A stretch of 64,000 nucleotides of DNA from Endomychus coccineus (taxonomy: Eukaryota; Arthropoda; Insecta; Coleoptera; Endomychidae), in assembly GCA_958510875.1 (NCBI GenBank), contig OY294067.1:273836742-273900741 (forward strand), in the 5' to 3' direction. Position numbers and translations under genes: made by a program. Below the pieces are notes generated by a model. It searched no databases and had not been told where the DNA came from. It saw only the letters and a program-made list of their open reading frames with translations. Shown one piece after another: positions 1 to 11,084 of the stretch. How positions within the stretch are numbered: the stretch's first letter is position 1; every line of letters begins with the position of its first letter.

Positions 1-800
1 TGATCGAGCTTCCTTTTTCTACGAAACGGTTTTAGTTTTCCCTCGGATTTTGCGATATTTGCTTCTAACCTCTATTCACGGATTGTCAATGTTTTATGTT
101 CAATAAAACCGATCTGCTTCGACTTTCCGCAACTTCATTTACATTCTATTTTCTTTCTTACCCTCATTCTTCCAGAAAATGGAACATTGAGAGCTTGTGA
201 TATGGAAGATTTATAGGAATATAACAATAAAAGTAGGAAGTTCATGCTAGTATAACTCATTGTGAATCAAATCTTCGATGTGAACAGTTGATAAATTTAA
301 TTAGAGCAAATGAAAAGTTACATTATTGTCGAGAATAAGTAGTACGTATATTTGATAAATATAATTTCTCAGATTTATAAGTTCGAAATTATTTTCTCCC
401 AGGTGAACAGAAACCTGGCATTTTCTGGAAATAGTTGAGGAATACAGCATTTTATGATGTATGTTTACAGCATCATAGCACTTAGAAGTCTATGGTTTTC
501 CTGGATGAAGTTATTAAGGTCGATGCGATTATAATTCTGAATTTCCTGTACGTGAATTTTTCCAATATCATTACATGAAACAATATTTTTCATTGCCTTG
601 GTCTTAATCATTCTTATACATTATCTATTAGTTCATCAAATGTTAGTATCTGGAAAAAATGTGATAATGGATTGATTAATGTTCCTGGAATTCCATCAAA
701 ATGAATTTTAGATATTTCAAATTATTTCGAGATCGATATCAAGACCAAACTTTTGTTGGAAACCGCTCGTGCCGAGCGTTTCTTTGTATGGAACTTTGAC
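1..800. other. no gene recognised
   Basis: AT-rich sequence. I see no coding region, RNA gene, palindrome or transposon protein in either strand. Confidence 0.5.
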
Positions 801-849
801 GAGGTCGTCGGTCGCCCTTAAGATTTTCCGAAAAGCCTCTGACAAGTCT

Positions 850-1192
850 GTCGGTCACTCTGAGGATTGTCCAAAAAAGACGCAGGCGAAGTCCGAAACA
901 TGACCAAAACCTTTGATCACATCGCTAATTGGCTCGTCATTAGGATTGCCTACACTCCGGGCTTTGCTCATAACAGTTGCATATTAATAATGCTTATCGG
1001 CTAAGTGTATCCAATGCAATTTCCCGTTACAGTACATAGGCAGTTGATAATTGGTTGGTTAACAATCCAGGAGAAGTATTAGGTTTAATCAGAAGCACGT
1101 TGCTCAAATATATAAGACGAGGTTTGTCGGTTACTTTTAAGATTGTCCAAAAAAGCTGCAAACGAAGTCCGAAACATGACCAAAACCTTCGA
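850..1192. repeat. diverged direct repeat, two main copies
   Basis: Positions 850-924 and 1126-1192 are near copies. Both run through GTCGGT.AC.., ATTGTCCAAAAAAG and GAAGTCCGAAACATGACC. A weaker third start of the same unit lies at 807-835. The copies are about 200 bp apart and no family was recognised. Confidence 0.7.
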
Positions 1193-1252
1193 GTTTTCCC
1201 TCTAATCCTCATATTCCCATCGAAGAAGACTATAACCATCAGAAATTCATAG

Positions 1253-1653
1253 TATTCCTCAAGCACTACAGAAAATGGTGCCAGCCAAAACATTCCCATT
1301 GGTGCAGACGATGAGAAACTAATTGTAATTCGCCAACGGATTATTCCACAATCTGTTTCAAGTACATGTAGCATAACTTCTGGGAAAACTTTTTCTAAAC
1401 CTAAGTATAACCTGGAATTTCTGTGACAACTTCTATCATACGTTGACCTTCTGGAACTTCTGTGACAACTCTTACCGAATCTGGACCAACTGGGACTTCG
1501 ATGGAAACTCTAATGGAACAAACCAAAATCTCCCTTCAAGGATACGTATCAATATTTCGTATAAAAACTACTGTAGAAATTGAACCTTCAACATGTAGTA
1601 AGGGCAGTAGCGGTATTACAATAGGTAATGATTTAAAGTCGTTGAAATGCTGA
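1253..1653 (+). other. unrecognised Ser/Thr-rich reading frames
   Basis: Two short open stretches lie next to each other in different frames. The first (about 1255-1425) begins SSTTENGAS and ends in a stop. The second (1462-1653) begins MTTLTESGPTGTSMETL and is preceded in frame by similar SGTSVTT wording. The shared Ser/Thr-rich style suggests one decayed coding sequence, or chance. No domain, splice pair or homologue was recognised, so no function is given. Confidence 0.2.
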
Positions 1654-1734
1654 CCTCAACAAAACCGTTTGCTTCTTCTGCAGCTATACATCCTCTTTCG
1701 GAAGTCAATAGAAATCACGATCACAAAAGGGAAG

Positions 1735-2930
1735 ACGTTTTCAGAAACCTAAATTGATGACCGATTCGCGATTTACGAATGTACTCCTTGAAAAACAGGA
1801 GGATGTCAAAACAATTGAACGAAAAGGCATGTGACGGTGGAATGTTGAGATAGGAGATAATGCATTCGAATTTTTCCTGAAGGTGTGAAGGTTATAGGCA
1901 TAAGGGAAAACCTCACCAGGCAAAGAGTTCCTCAACTTCAACCATTCGATTGAAAAATGGAAGAGGAAGAAATTCGGCATGTTTCAAACTTGAAAATAAA
2001 GGGGCGTCACTTGCTTCAGCTTACCTAATCCTTTCATCTGAAATCTCTCATGATGGGATAACAGAGGAGATGAACATTGACCATGGAAATATCGATCAAA
2101 AAGGGAGAGTTCGCCGACCTTTCTACGATGTTCTAGAGCGGTCAATGAATTCGTAAGTGTGACATCATCATTCAGACGAATATTTCTCTCTTGGATAGAA
2201 TCTGAGAGCCTCAGAGTATGCTTCAGAGCCGAATTCCAAGCATGTGAACAGTACCCCAGAATAGATCGAATATGTTCTGTCTAGATTATGAGGAGCTGTT
2301 GGGATGTAGAGTAGCTCTTGGTATGGAATACAACACCAAATGCTTGTGAAACGGTTTTCGCAATAGACCTCACATGATTATCCCATGAGAGGGTGCTGAT
2401 GGTGGAGATATTGAGCATGGATATGGAAGACTTAAAAGGAATAGTTGTAACTTGACAACATCATATGAGGAATTGTGGGATTCGCCTCCTTGGAGAAGAT
2501 GCTATCTTGAGTTTTGGTTGCATTAAACTCTACCAGATTATCAGATTCCCATCTCCAATTAGTTGCCAGATATCCATTCATAATTTTCTTGCCAGATCTC
2601 CATTAGTTGCATCAACCTGTCTCTGTTTCGCTCCTCTGGATTCATTGGAATGTACAGGGGCTTTAGGTCGTTGATAGGGAGCAGAAACAAAGTGGGTGCC
2701 AAGACGGATCCTAGTGGAACACCAGCCTTGTTAGCAATGCTATTGGTGGATACTCCGTCAACTACCACATGGGGTAAGACTTGATAGTGAGCGACAAAGT
2801 TGAGGCGGAAAACCATATGACGGAAGATTCCCAAGAAGGCTTCAGCGCCACACTCGATCAAATGCTTTGGTAATATCCAATGGTACAGCTAGAGATTCCG
2901 CATATTTCCCAATAGATTCCTACCAATGAG
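1735..2930 (-). pseudogene. jockey-like LINE (family J), 3' part, decayed
   Basis: Remnant of a non-LTR retrotransposon reverse transcriptase (RT) read on the minus strand. Around 2690-2740 it carries AGVPLGSVLAPTLFLL, the RT region that is normally AGVPQGSVLAPTLF. After it come INDL and a downstream segment ending in LMEIW. Near 1905-1940 it has LRNSLPGEVFPYAYNL, the extreme C-terminus typical of jockey-like RTs. Frames are broken by many stops and indels, and the N-terminal RT and endonuclease are absent. It is one of at least seven family-J pieces in the window (others near 44, 46, 50.4, 54, 55.8 and 59.4 kb). The copies match each other at DNA level, for example in GGTTATAGGCAT close to the 3' end. 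It is not functional. Confidence 0.8.
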
Positions 2931-4599
2931 CTTATAATTATTAGGAAGGGTCTTTTTCCCTTTTTTCCGTAATTGGTTGTACTCTAGCCATGTGCGTACT
3001 CTTATCCGATTTTTCAGGAAAGCAACATTATGTTTTTAAATGTTTTGTATCTCCAAGAAAAATTATTATTCGTAGTTCATATTATATCATTGAGTAATAT
3101 ATCGTTTGCCTTCATCCGTATCATTCATTTAAATGTTTCCTATTTGTTTCAAGATTTTTGTAAATGAAACTATGTTGAGTGAAATATCCATATGTTCATT
3201 TTCATTTCATTTATTGAGGAAGTAATGATCTCCAATTCGCATAATGGACTTATTGACGATTACTGTCGCGTTTTTTGATTATCCACGATGGATTTTCCAC
3301 TGCGACATTGTCAGTATCATGTGGTAGTAATACGTATAATTTCTCTTGTACTCTACCCGGCTAATGAGCAAGAGGAGTATATAGTTTGATTCTGAAATCA
3401 TAGCATCACGTTAATTAAAAGAGGATGTTGGTAATATGAAAATTGTATTGTATTAATAATTATGAAAGGAAAAATATTACACAACGTAAAATATCATTGA
3501 ATTTTCATAAAAGAGAACTTCTGTATTAACGTGTTGTGGGTATGTGGAATCTACTTGAAAAATTAAGTAATTAGCTAATCAGCCACACGCTAACCTTGTG
3601 TTTCATTGTATAGAGCTGGCATTCTCAGATCATATCGGGTAACAGAATTCAAAGATGTACATTATAGGGTGAATTCGGGATAGTTGGACCATCTTTTCTT
3701 TTGTGTGTATTTCTAAACTCATTACGAGCTCTTATACCGTACACGTTCAATGTATGGTGATGTATGGAGAACTGAGACAACAGTGTATTACTTCCTATCT
3801 AGTGTTATCCGAGATAGATAGATCATAGGAACTAGAACAGAAACACAAAATAGGAGGAGTGAATGAAGTAGAAAATTGTTTATTTTTGTTGAATATTACA
3901 ATAAATGGAATAGTTCCATAAAACATAGCCATAGCATAATCCCATATCATAACATTATTTTCCCAAGCTCATATTTTTGCTTATAATTTATATTAACATA
4001 CTGTAATTTTGCAATATTAGAATCAAGACCTATCAAAATAAATTGAACTTAAACTAGTTTATTTATTTCACAAATTTTAAACATTAAGCACTAACTATAC
4101 AATCATATTTATATTAGATTATTGTATAATACAAGTATAATTAGAATATAACTTCCAACATAATTTATTACCAGAATGCAATAATTAATCTATTACGTAC
4201 TCATTTAATTTCAGCCCTTATGCTATTTACTTGATAATGGAGAGAATGATTTATAATGAAAAATGGGATTGTGAGAACGAAAACTGTATTTATTTCCAAT
4301 TTATTAATTCAGTTCCATATTTAAACAATATATGTATATATAACTGAATTAATTCGGTGATTATGTGAAAAATTAATTAATTTCTCCTGAAATATTTCAA
4401 ATTTGAATATGCTTATTACCAACTGATTTCGTTTGTGTATGTTGAAGTTTAGGACTTTTCTGATTCAGTTACTTTAAAGAAATATATTATATATTTGCGA
4501 AAGATTATCCATATCAGTGTCATCATTTATACAGTTTTGATTTTTTCTGATGTGTACCATTTCTAAAAATATTAGACTCTTCTCATTATGCTATTTTTC
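2931..4599. other. AT-rich intergenic sequence
   Basis: No coding similarity, tandem array or long inverted repeat was seen. The sequence is strongly AT-rich with scattered poly-T and TATA runs. Confidence 0.5.
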
Positions 4600-5135
4600 T
4601 ATTTTATCGAACTACTCGAATTTGAATTTATGTTTGGTATTTGTCTCACGTTTTTTTATAGCTGTTGAGATTTTCTTCGATATTTATGACCTTTAATTCA
4701 TTCATCTATGTTTTGTTCTGTTTGTACGATATATATTTTGTCACAGTCTGTACAGGGAATTTTGTAACTACAATGTGAAATCTTATTTTTTGGGAATTTC
4801 GCTCATTAGTCTAGAATATAAATGCTTTAGATTATTATCATTTTTATGTGCTATCGTAAAATTGTATTTAAAAGAAAATAATGTTAGGTTTTTCTGATAG
4901 ATGTTGTATGGTGGGTGTCTTATATATTTCTTAGTTTCCGTGTTTTCGTAGTTCATGATTTTATTGTTTACGTTGTAGTACTTATGAATTTGGTTTAAAA
5001 AAATATTGATTATGAATGCTTGTGGATAATTATTTTCTTAAAGGATAGCTTTCACTTTGGTTATTGCAGAATTGCCATATTCGGGATCACTTGAAATGAT
5101 TGCTCGATTAGCTAAACCTGTTACAACATTTCCTC
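4600..5135 (-). pseudogene. Penelope-like element, RT thumb/linker plus GIY-YIG relic
   Basis: On the minus strand the reading begins near 5130 with GLANRAIISSDPEYGN, which matches the end of PLE reverse transcriptases (LVNRA..LSDPE). A linker with ENNYPQAF and NNLKHLYSRL follows. After a frame change comes YKIPCTDCDKIYIVQT (about 4770-4715), the hallmark of the PLE GIY-YIG endonuclease, usually YKI.C..C...YIGQTGR. The catalytic-region G of YIGQT is replaced by V and the frame is full of stops. The RT palm is missing. It lies head-to-head with the plus-strand PLE that starts just to its right. Confidence 0.72.
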
Positions 5136-5169
5136 TATGTTTGTTCGGGACTATTGCTATGTAATTCAA

Positions 5170-5368
5170 ATGTCTGCCTGCCCAGGACCACGGAAACAAT
5201 GAAACTAAGACATAAGAAAAATTATGATCCGTGGAAATTTGCCATCAAATTGTTCATAAAGTCATGTAAATCAAAACCTTCACTTATAATCACAAAAAGA
5301 CAAACTAGCTTCATTCCCTATGATATTAACATCATGAAACATAGTAACCACTTGGAATTCAACATATA
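5170..5368 (+). pseudogene. Penelope-like element, left part (interrupted by mariner)
   Basis: The frame at 5154-5366 contains HSNHLEFNIYR, equivalent to the PLE segment L.F.IYRKPT that follows the RT palm. It stops exactly where the mariner-type transposon begins at 5369. The same PLE sequence resumes at 7672 with K-S-T-Q-T-N-R, so the two flanks are one element split by a later insertion. The upstream portion of this frame is too degraded to assign. Confidence 0.65.
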
Positions 5369-5966
5369 CAGGACGTCCTCGAACTGCGTGGCTAAAATAG
5401 AACCGAAGATTCTTTGATTCGAAAAAAATTTGATGAGTCTTTTTACTTTTGCCTCAAGTGTCTTGTTTAGCCGGCAGAGGGCTTCAAAGTTGCAAAAATA
5501 ATTTTGTTTTTTCGGTATAACTTGAGAACGTGATGAAGGACTTTCACAATATTTGACAAGTGAGTTACTGTCAATAAAAGCCGTTTTTGAGAGCGGAGCA
5601 TAGAGCCTTAGAGACCATAGAAATGGCTCAAACTTGAGGATGTAACGGGAAAAGTGTCCAGAACTTTTTTGTGGTCAATGTAATTCACTCTATATTTTTT
5701 ATGTAGATAGCTTATCTAATTTGAAAACTTTTCTTACTCTTAGAAAATTTTGATAAAATCAACGGATTAGCTTGAAAAATATAATTTGTGAGTCTCTGCA
5801 ATTTTGGCTTACTAATTTTACTTGATTAAAATACCTTAGTTGCCTTTGCTTTTCTAATGTCATTCTGACATTTGGAGAATTCATTCTCAAAACAGTTTTT
5901 ACTTTGCTTTCCGTAAAAATTTTATAGTATTATGGCTCAAAATTTCACTTACACTGAAATGGTTAA
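5369..5966 (+). repeat. left long terminal inverted repeat of the first mariner
   Basis: Inverse complement of 7071-7669. It contains a second copy of the transposase start, ATGGCTCAAAATTTCAC, pointing inward (about 5932-5948). The TIR therefore duplicates the first ten or so codons of the transposase at the non-coding end. Confidence 0.92.
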
Positions 5967-6078
5967 TATCTCGGTAAACCACGAATAATAAAAACAATAG
6001 AAATGGGGAAACGATGTGATTATTTAGGAAAAAACCAATGCTAAATTAAAAGAAACAACAAAAATTTTTTGGAAATCG

Positions 6079-7104
6079 CTAAGGCATCAATTGTTCGAAA
6101 TCTTGCCCATTTTCCTGAATACACAAATTAATGCGTTTCAAGAAATTGGATTGAACTCTGGCTAGTACTTCAGGATCATTCTTCAATAAATCCGCTTCAT
6201 GATTAATTCGTTGCAACAATTCCTCTCGTGTGTTTACTGGAGCTGCATAAACTTTCGACTTCAAAGCGCCCCATAGAAAGAAGTCGCAGGGCGACAAATC
6301 AGGGGAGCGGGCCGGCCAGTTCACTGGTGCATCGTGTCCTCTACCTATCCAGCGATCTTGATATTCCGCATTCAAATGTCGCCTCACAGCTAATGTGAAA
6401 TGAGGAGGTGCACCATCATGGATAAACCAGGCCACGACGAATGTGTAAGGGCAAGTCTTCCAAAAGTTGAAGTAGCCTTTGTTCCAAAAAGTTCAAGTAG
6501 TTCTCCCCGTTCAATCAATCGGGTATACCGGTGAGGCCAACAATAAAGTTATCCACAATTCCAACCCAAACATTGATTTTAGTTTGATTCTGAAAATATG
6601 TAACTTCCGTTTCATGAGGATTTTCATCAGCATAGAAATGTTCGTTATGGAGGTTAAAAAGACCACATCTAGTGAAAGTATCTTCGTCCGTGAACAGAAT
6701 TCTTCTACAAAAATTGGGGTTTGCGTTTTGTCTTTGGACAATAAGCCGACAGAAATCTAGCCGATGACCTGGATCCATGGGCAATAAGTCTTGAACTGTT
6801 TCAATATGATAGGGATACAACAGTTCTTCTTTCAGTACATTATGAACTAATGATTTTGAGGCTCCAATACGAAGTCCCAAACGTAGTGTGCTTACCCCAG
6901 GTTCAGTTTCAACCGCTTCCAGTATCGCTTCTTCGAGCTCTACGTCCTTCTTGTCCGTCTGCGTCCAGTTTCTCTGCGATTTGTTCCAAATTTGCCAGTT
7001 TCGCGAAGGCTTGCCGATTTTGGAATTCTCCGGCCATTGCAACGACAAAGTCCATAAATCAATAACATATCAACCATTTCAGTGTTAGTGAAATTTTGAG
7101 CCAT
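6079..7104 (-). pseudogene. mariner-type transposase, broken
   Basis: Start ATG at 7104 lies inside the right TIR and gives MAQNFTNTEMVDMLLIYG, the usual opening of this insect transposase group. The frame is lost before 7048 and the helix-turn-helix region is shortened. From 7048 the protein runs through VELEEAILEAVETEP and a central block with FTDEDTFTR (first catalytic Asp), then INVWVGIVDNFIVGL. An in-frame TGA stands at 6515-6517, followed in the same frame by LNGENYLNFLEQ. One extra base near 6434 shifts into WFIHDGAPPHF (second Asp) and RSPDLSPCDFFLWGALKSKV (third Asp). I count 43 residues between the second and third Asp, so it is a DDD-type mariner relative. It ends FEQLMP. Three or more lesions make it a pseudogene. 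Confidence 0.92.
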
Positions 7105-7669
7105 AATTTTATAAAATTTTTACGGAAAGCAAAGTAAAAACTGACAGTTTTGAGAATAAATTCTTCAAATGTCAAAATGACATTAGAAAAGCAGAGGCAA
7201 CTAAGGTATTTTAATCAAGTAAAATTAGTAAGCCAAAATTGCAGGGACTCGAAAATTAATTTTTTCAAGCTAATCCGTTTATTTCATCAAAATTTTCTAA
7301 GAGTAAAAAAGTTTTCAAATTAGATAAGCTATCTACATAAAACATATCGAGTGAGTTACATTGACCACAAAAAAATTCTGGATACTTTTCCCGTTACATC
7401 CTCAAGTTTGAGCCATTTCTATGGTCTCTAAGACTCTGTACTCCACTCTCAAAAATGGCCATTATTGACAGTAACTCACCTGCTAAATATTGTAAAATTT
7501 CTTTATCACGTTCTCAAGTTATACCAAAAAACAAAATTATTTTTGCAATTTTAAAGCCCTGTACCAGGTAAACAAGACACTTGAGGCAAAAGTAAAAAGG
7601 CTCATCAACATTTTTTCGAATGAAAGAATCTTTGGTTTCATTTTGGCCACGCAGTTCGAGGACACCCTG
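7071..7669 (-). repeat. right long terminal inverted repeat of the first mariner
   Basis: Pairs with 5369-5966. It carries the real transposase start codon (complement of 7102-7104) and, upstream, the presumed promoter, so start signal and TIR overlap. Confidence 0.92.
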
Positions 7670-7671
7670 TA

Positions 7672-8250
7672 CAGAAAATCCACTCAAACAAATAGGGAAA
7701 ATCCTACAGATTTAGTTACACCAATTAATTATAGAATAGTTCCGCTTAATAGCCTTGTTCATAAATTAATAAACTTACTTCTTCACTTCAGCAAATAGCG
7801 TTGAACGACGTTGGACAATAAGTCCAAGTTAATTATTAAACAAGAAAGGAAATTGAAACGCAACTGATCAACCGAATTAGAGTCACTACTTTCAAATAGT
7901 ACAACAAAATTCGAAAATTTTATTTATCATCCTTCAGTGATTAGTAAATTCCATGAATTAATCTCTAAATTTGCAATACAACCTGTTCATAGATGTAAGA
8001 GTAAACTAAAAATTTGGCAACACCTTTGTTGAAGGTTCCATCTTCGACAAAAGTCCGGGATTACGAAATCGATTGTCGTATTTGAAATGTCATGTGGGTC
8101 AAACTAGAAGGAATATTTTAACTAGTATAGAGTACTGACAAACATCTAGCCAATTTAGAAGAATCGGAATGTATAAACGAAAGAGCAATTTACTAAATTC
8201 CGATTTATTTCCAGCTGAGGGTAACTCCTTGTTTGCATTATTAATTCCAA
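7672..8250 (+). pseudogene. Penelope-like element, right part with GIY-YIG relic
   Basis: Resumes the PLE interrupted at 5368. It opens with KSTQTNR, then PLNSLVHKLINL, matching the PLE stretch F.S.VHRLIN.P after the RT palm. Near 8050-8120 come the residues YEIDC and, after a stop, CHVGQTRRNILTSIEY, which correspond to the GIY-YIG endonuclease (Y.I.C...YVGQT.R). The C-terminal stretch runs to about 8250. Several stops and frame changes are present. Orientation is opposite to the PLE relic at 4600-5135. Confidence 0.7.
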
Positions 8251-8289
8251 ATAGTATTTGAACAAGTACATTTCGTTCTATAATTTAGT

Positions 8290-8870
8290 TTACTCTGATG
8301 GTGGCTACTTGGTAGCCGAAAGGTCTTCGGTACTGTAACTGTTTCTTATTGTCCTTATCCTGGACATACTGTACCTCGAGAGAGAAATGTTTGGTCCGGA
8401 TTGACTCCGGGAGTAGATTCAGCAAGCAAAGTCCTTTTCGGGGGTCTCAAGATATGTAACCCCAAGGGCCAGGGCGAAACTAATAGTTGCCACTGCAAAA
8501 GATCGGGTGAACTGTGCACCACATGCAGTTCACCACTAAAACCATGATATCGTGCCATCCTATCCCAGATCTGATCTGATGTTAGAGCTTTCTGGTCGAA
8601 ACGGATTCACGTAGGCTATTCGAACAAAGCCGAACGGTGACTCGTTAAACGTTCCTGTCAAAACCCTCCCAGATGAATTTAGGAGAAAGAATAATGCTAA
8701 GAAGGAACAGCCTGATAATCATAACAGGATTCATACGAGTACTGTGAACTCAATGGTCACATGAGTAACATTGGGTAGTGAACAATGATGTGTAGATTCT
8801 GCATAGAATCAGAAGAAATACCAATACATCTGAATAAATTGAATAGAATCAGCCATCATGTGATGAAAAT
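8290..8870. other. unclassified sequence, possibly a LINE untranslated region
   Basis: Somewhat GC-richer than its surroundings, with an open minus-strand frame at 8355-8558 that I do not recognise. No domain or terminal structure was seen. It may belong with the GC-richer block at 8990-9840. Confidence 0.3.
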
Positions 8871-8880
8871 CCATTATCAA

Positions 8881-8959
8881 CTTTGAATGAAACAACTACT
8901 ACAAGTTCGATTTTGACAAGTTTGTGAAATCGAACTTCTGATAGTTGTTTTATTCAAAG
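8881..8959. repeat. 79-bp hairpin
   Basis: Arms 8881-8914 and 8926-8959 are near-perfect inverse complements: CTTTGAATGAAACAACTACT against CTTTGAATAAAACAACTATC. An 11-base loop separates them. It could be a tiny MITE, a relic of a larger foldback, or a small-RNA hairpin. The sequence alone does not decide. Confidence 0.8.
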
Positions 8960-8989
8960 CCAATACATCTGCTAATCGACCGCGAATAA

Positions 8990-9840
8990 GGTACCTTGCT
9001 CCGTAGAAGCACTCTTCGGGATAATATTTACAATCATCGAGGAAATTTTGCCACAGGAGTTGGAAAAAACCTTAGCTTCCTTGAGAGAGCTAAAACTCGC
9101 CGGTGTATCACCATAAAATATAGCAATGAGCAGAGATAGATATCTCTTGCTAGCTTCCAAAATATATTTCAACAATCCAAATAAGCCAGGTGCTGCTAGT
9201 AATATTTTTTATATTGATCGGTTGCCTGCTTGAAACGAGATTCCAGCGTGTTTGTTCAGACCGTTCCCCGTGGTGGGTCCGCCTTAAGTAGTCCCGCCGT
9301 GGGCGAACAAATATGCTGCCTCTGCGTGGGTAATTGTTGCACCACATGGCTTTACTCCTGGAGTCCGGTGTATGTGTCTTCCTACCCTATTGGTTCTAGG
9401 CAATGGATTCGCGGCGGTGACAAAGATATGTGGTAGGCCAACGGCTACTCCTCTAACGATAGCTTGAATACTTAACACGAGTAGGCAGGGGGTGAGGGGC
9501 CCAGACGTTTCAAAATACTGTTCTCTCTCCAATTAAGGCGTTGGTCTCAGCCGGGTTGTGGTTGAAAGCCGCATGCTGGCTAGCAGGTGTTGGAGAGTAG
9601 CTTGTTACAATCCTTCACCTTCGACGGGTGAGCTGCGTTCTCAGCTCGGGCTCTGATACTGCAGGGACTTGGATAGGGTCCCGCTCTTACCAGTGAGGTT
9701 CAAGGAATTTATTCCCCGCACATACTGGCAGGTAGGTGTCATCCTACAGCGCTAATTCGGCGTGATCCCAATCCCTCGCCTATGGGTTCGTGCGGTTGAG
9801 CCCTCGGAGCAGGCACTTCACGATAAACATATATCTGGAC
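8990..9840 (-). repeat. GC-richer unclassified repeat, possibly a LINE 5' region
   Basis: Composition differs sharply from the AT-rich flanks, especially at 9230-9830, with strings such as CAGGGGGTGAGGGGCCCAG. Minus-strand frames at 9284-9532, 9150-9347 and 8972-9175 are open but match no domain I know. The texture resembles the untranslated leader and ORF1 of insect LINEs, but I have no diagnostic motif. The call is composition-based only. Confidence 0.35.
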
Positions 9841-10560
9841 ATCTGGAGATACTGTATATCACTCATATATATCTGTCCCAGCTGCTGTAGACTCTCAATG
9901 TATTCCCGAGCAGTAGACTTATGTGCATGGAAATATACTGCAATATAATTGTAATTAGAGCTGTTTGTAGGAGATCTATTTGCTTAGGTCAGTCTGGTCA
10001 TACATGATAACATTGATAAATATAAAGTCATTTGCTAGAATGATACTGGAAATTTGTAGAATTCATACTAGTTTACCTGTAAACGAACGAATTCAGAGCA
10101 CTCTAGAATAGCAAACATAGCTAAATTTGTTGTTTCCGAGTTCATTTCGGTAAACTGTGTCATTCGGTATAGTGATCTTCATTCGATTAAATTGCTTTGT
10201 AAAGTAGAAGCTAGCTATGAGTGGAAGATAGTGGTACATTGCAAAGTAACCCAGATATTGTTTGGGATATTTGATCCCGGCTCTGGAGAGTGTTTTCAGC
10301 TCCAAAACAGTCTCTCAAGAATCTTTATGTAAATTTTCCAAGACACTTGGACACACTTTCTTCCTCCGTTCATTTTACGACTTCAACGTCGTATTTTCAT
10401 ATATATGGTGCTGCATTCTTAAGTAGGCATAAGATCATAACCATTTCGTGAAATGTTATGCATTCGAGTTCCTGTCGTTTTGAAGTAAGCCCTACATCTG
10501 AGTTGATTAGTCATTAGTGTTGGAGTGTGCTTATTAACGCTAACTACTCATTGTCTGTAG
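9841..10560. other. no gene recognised
   Basis: AT-rich sequence with no detectable coding similarity. Its right edge provides a possible branch point (GCTAAC) and 3' splice site (TGTCTGTAG ending at 10560) for the candidate exon that follows. Confidence 0.4.
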
Positions 10561-10659
10561 TTCAACAATGTAGATTTTGATATCGATAATGCAGTTTCCA
10601 ATGAACTGGATGAAATAGCTACGAATGAATTACTTTTAGAAGATCTGGCAGTGCAATAA
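10561..10659 (+). CDS. candidate terminal coding exon, function unknown
   Basis: Right after TTGTCTGTAG, a plausible 3' splice site with a branch-like CTAAC about 20 bases upstream, there is an open frame of 32 codons ending in TAA at 10657-10659. It reads FNNVDFDIDNAV..., is acidic, and ends LLLEDLAVQ. A consensus AATAAA follows at 10695-10700, about 36 bases after the stop. Splice acceptor, open frame, stop and polyadenylation signal in the right order suit a last exon of a plus-strand gene whose other exons are further left. It could be host or transposon, or chance, since the frame is short. I could not assign a family. Confidence 0.3.
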   Translation, partial: FNNVDFDIDNAVSNELDEIATNELLLEDLAVQ

Positions 10660-11084
10660 TATAGAATTAATGTATAATAGTATTTAGCAACTTGAATAAA
10701 TACCTAATACTCACATCTAGATTGAAACAGATTAAATTATTGAAATATTAATACGCTAAAACACATCACCTTGTGCTAATTTATTACATCGAGAATATGG
10801 TAGAGGTAGGTCTCTCTAGATCGATCAGTGACCCCGCAGCTGTTTCCCTTATGTGGGATCATGAGCGAGACGAGTAAAGCTGTATTGTCTCCGATGAATA
10901 TCTCTGCCGAAGTATATATACAAATGAACAGAAAATGTTAGGGATTGGATTGATTTCTAATGCTCAATTATTGGCTTTTGGGAATGTGGTTCAAAGACAT
11001 CTAGAACACTGTTTTCACTATATGCTGGAAATTAATTCAATTGTTCAAGTATCTATTTCGAACCAGATGTCACGATTTATTAGG

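Larger units (their letters stand above)
5369..7669 (-). mobile_element. mariner-type DNA transposon with about 600-bp TIRs
   Basis: A 2.3-kb IS630-Tc1-mariner superfamily element flanked by the dinucleotide TA (5367-5368 and 7670-7671), the standard target duplication. Its ends read CAGGACGTCCTCGAAC and, inverted, CAGGGTGTCCTCGAAC. The two TIRs (5369-5966 and 7071-7669) can be followed by eye over their whole length with scattered mismatches. Between them is a broken transposase gene on the minus strand. The element splits a Penelope-like element, so it inserted later than that PLE. It is probably immobile now, unless an active relative supplies transposase. Confidence 0.93.

Noticed and set aside
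6479..7088. Plus-strand ORFs at 6479-6760, 6850-7065 and 6888-7088
   Set aside because: Antisense shadows of the first mariner transposase.
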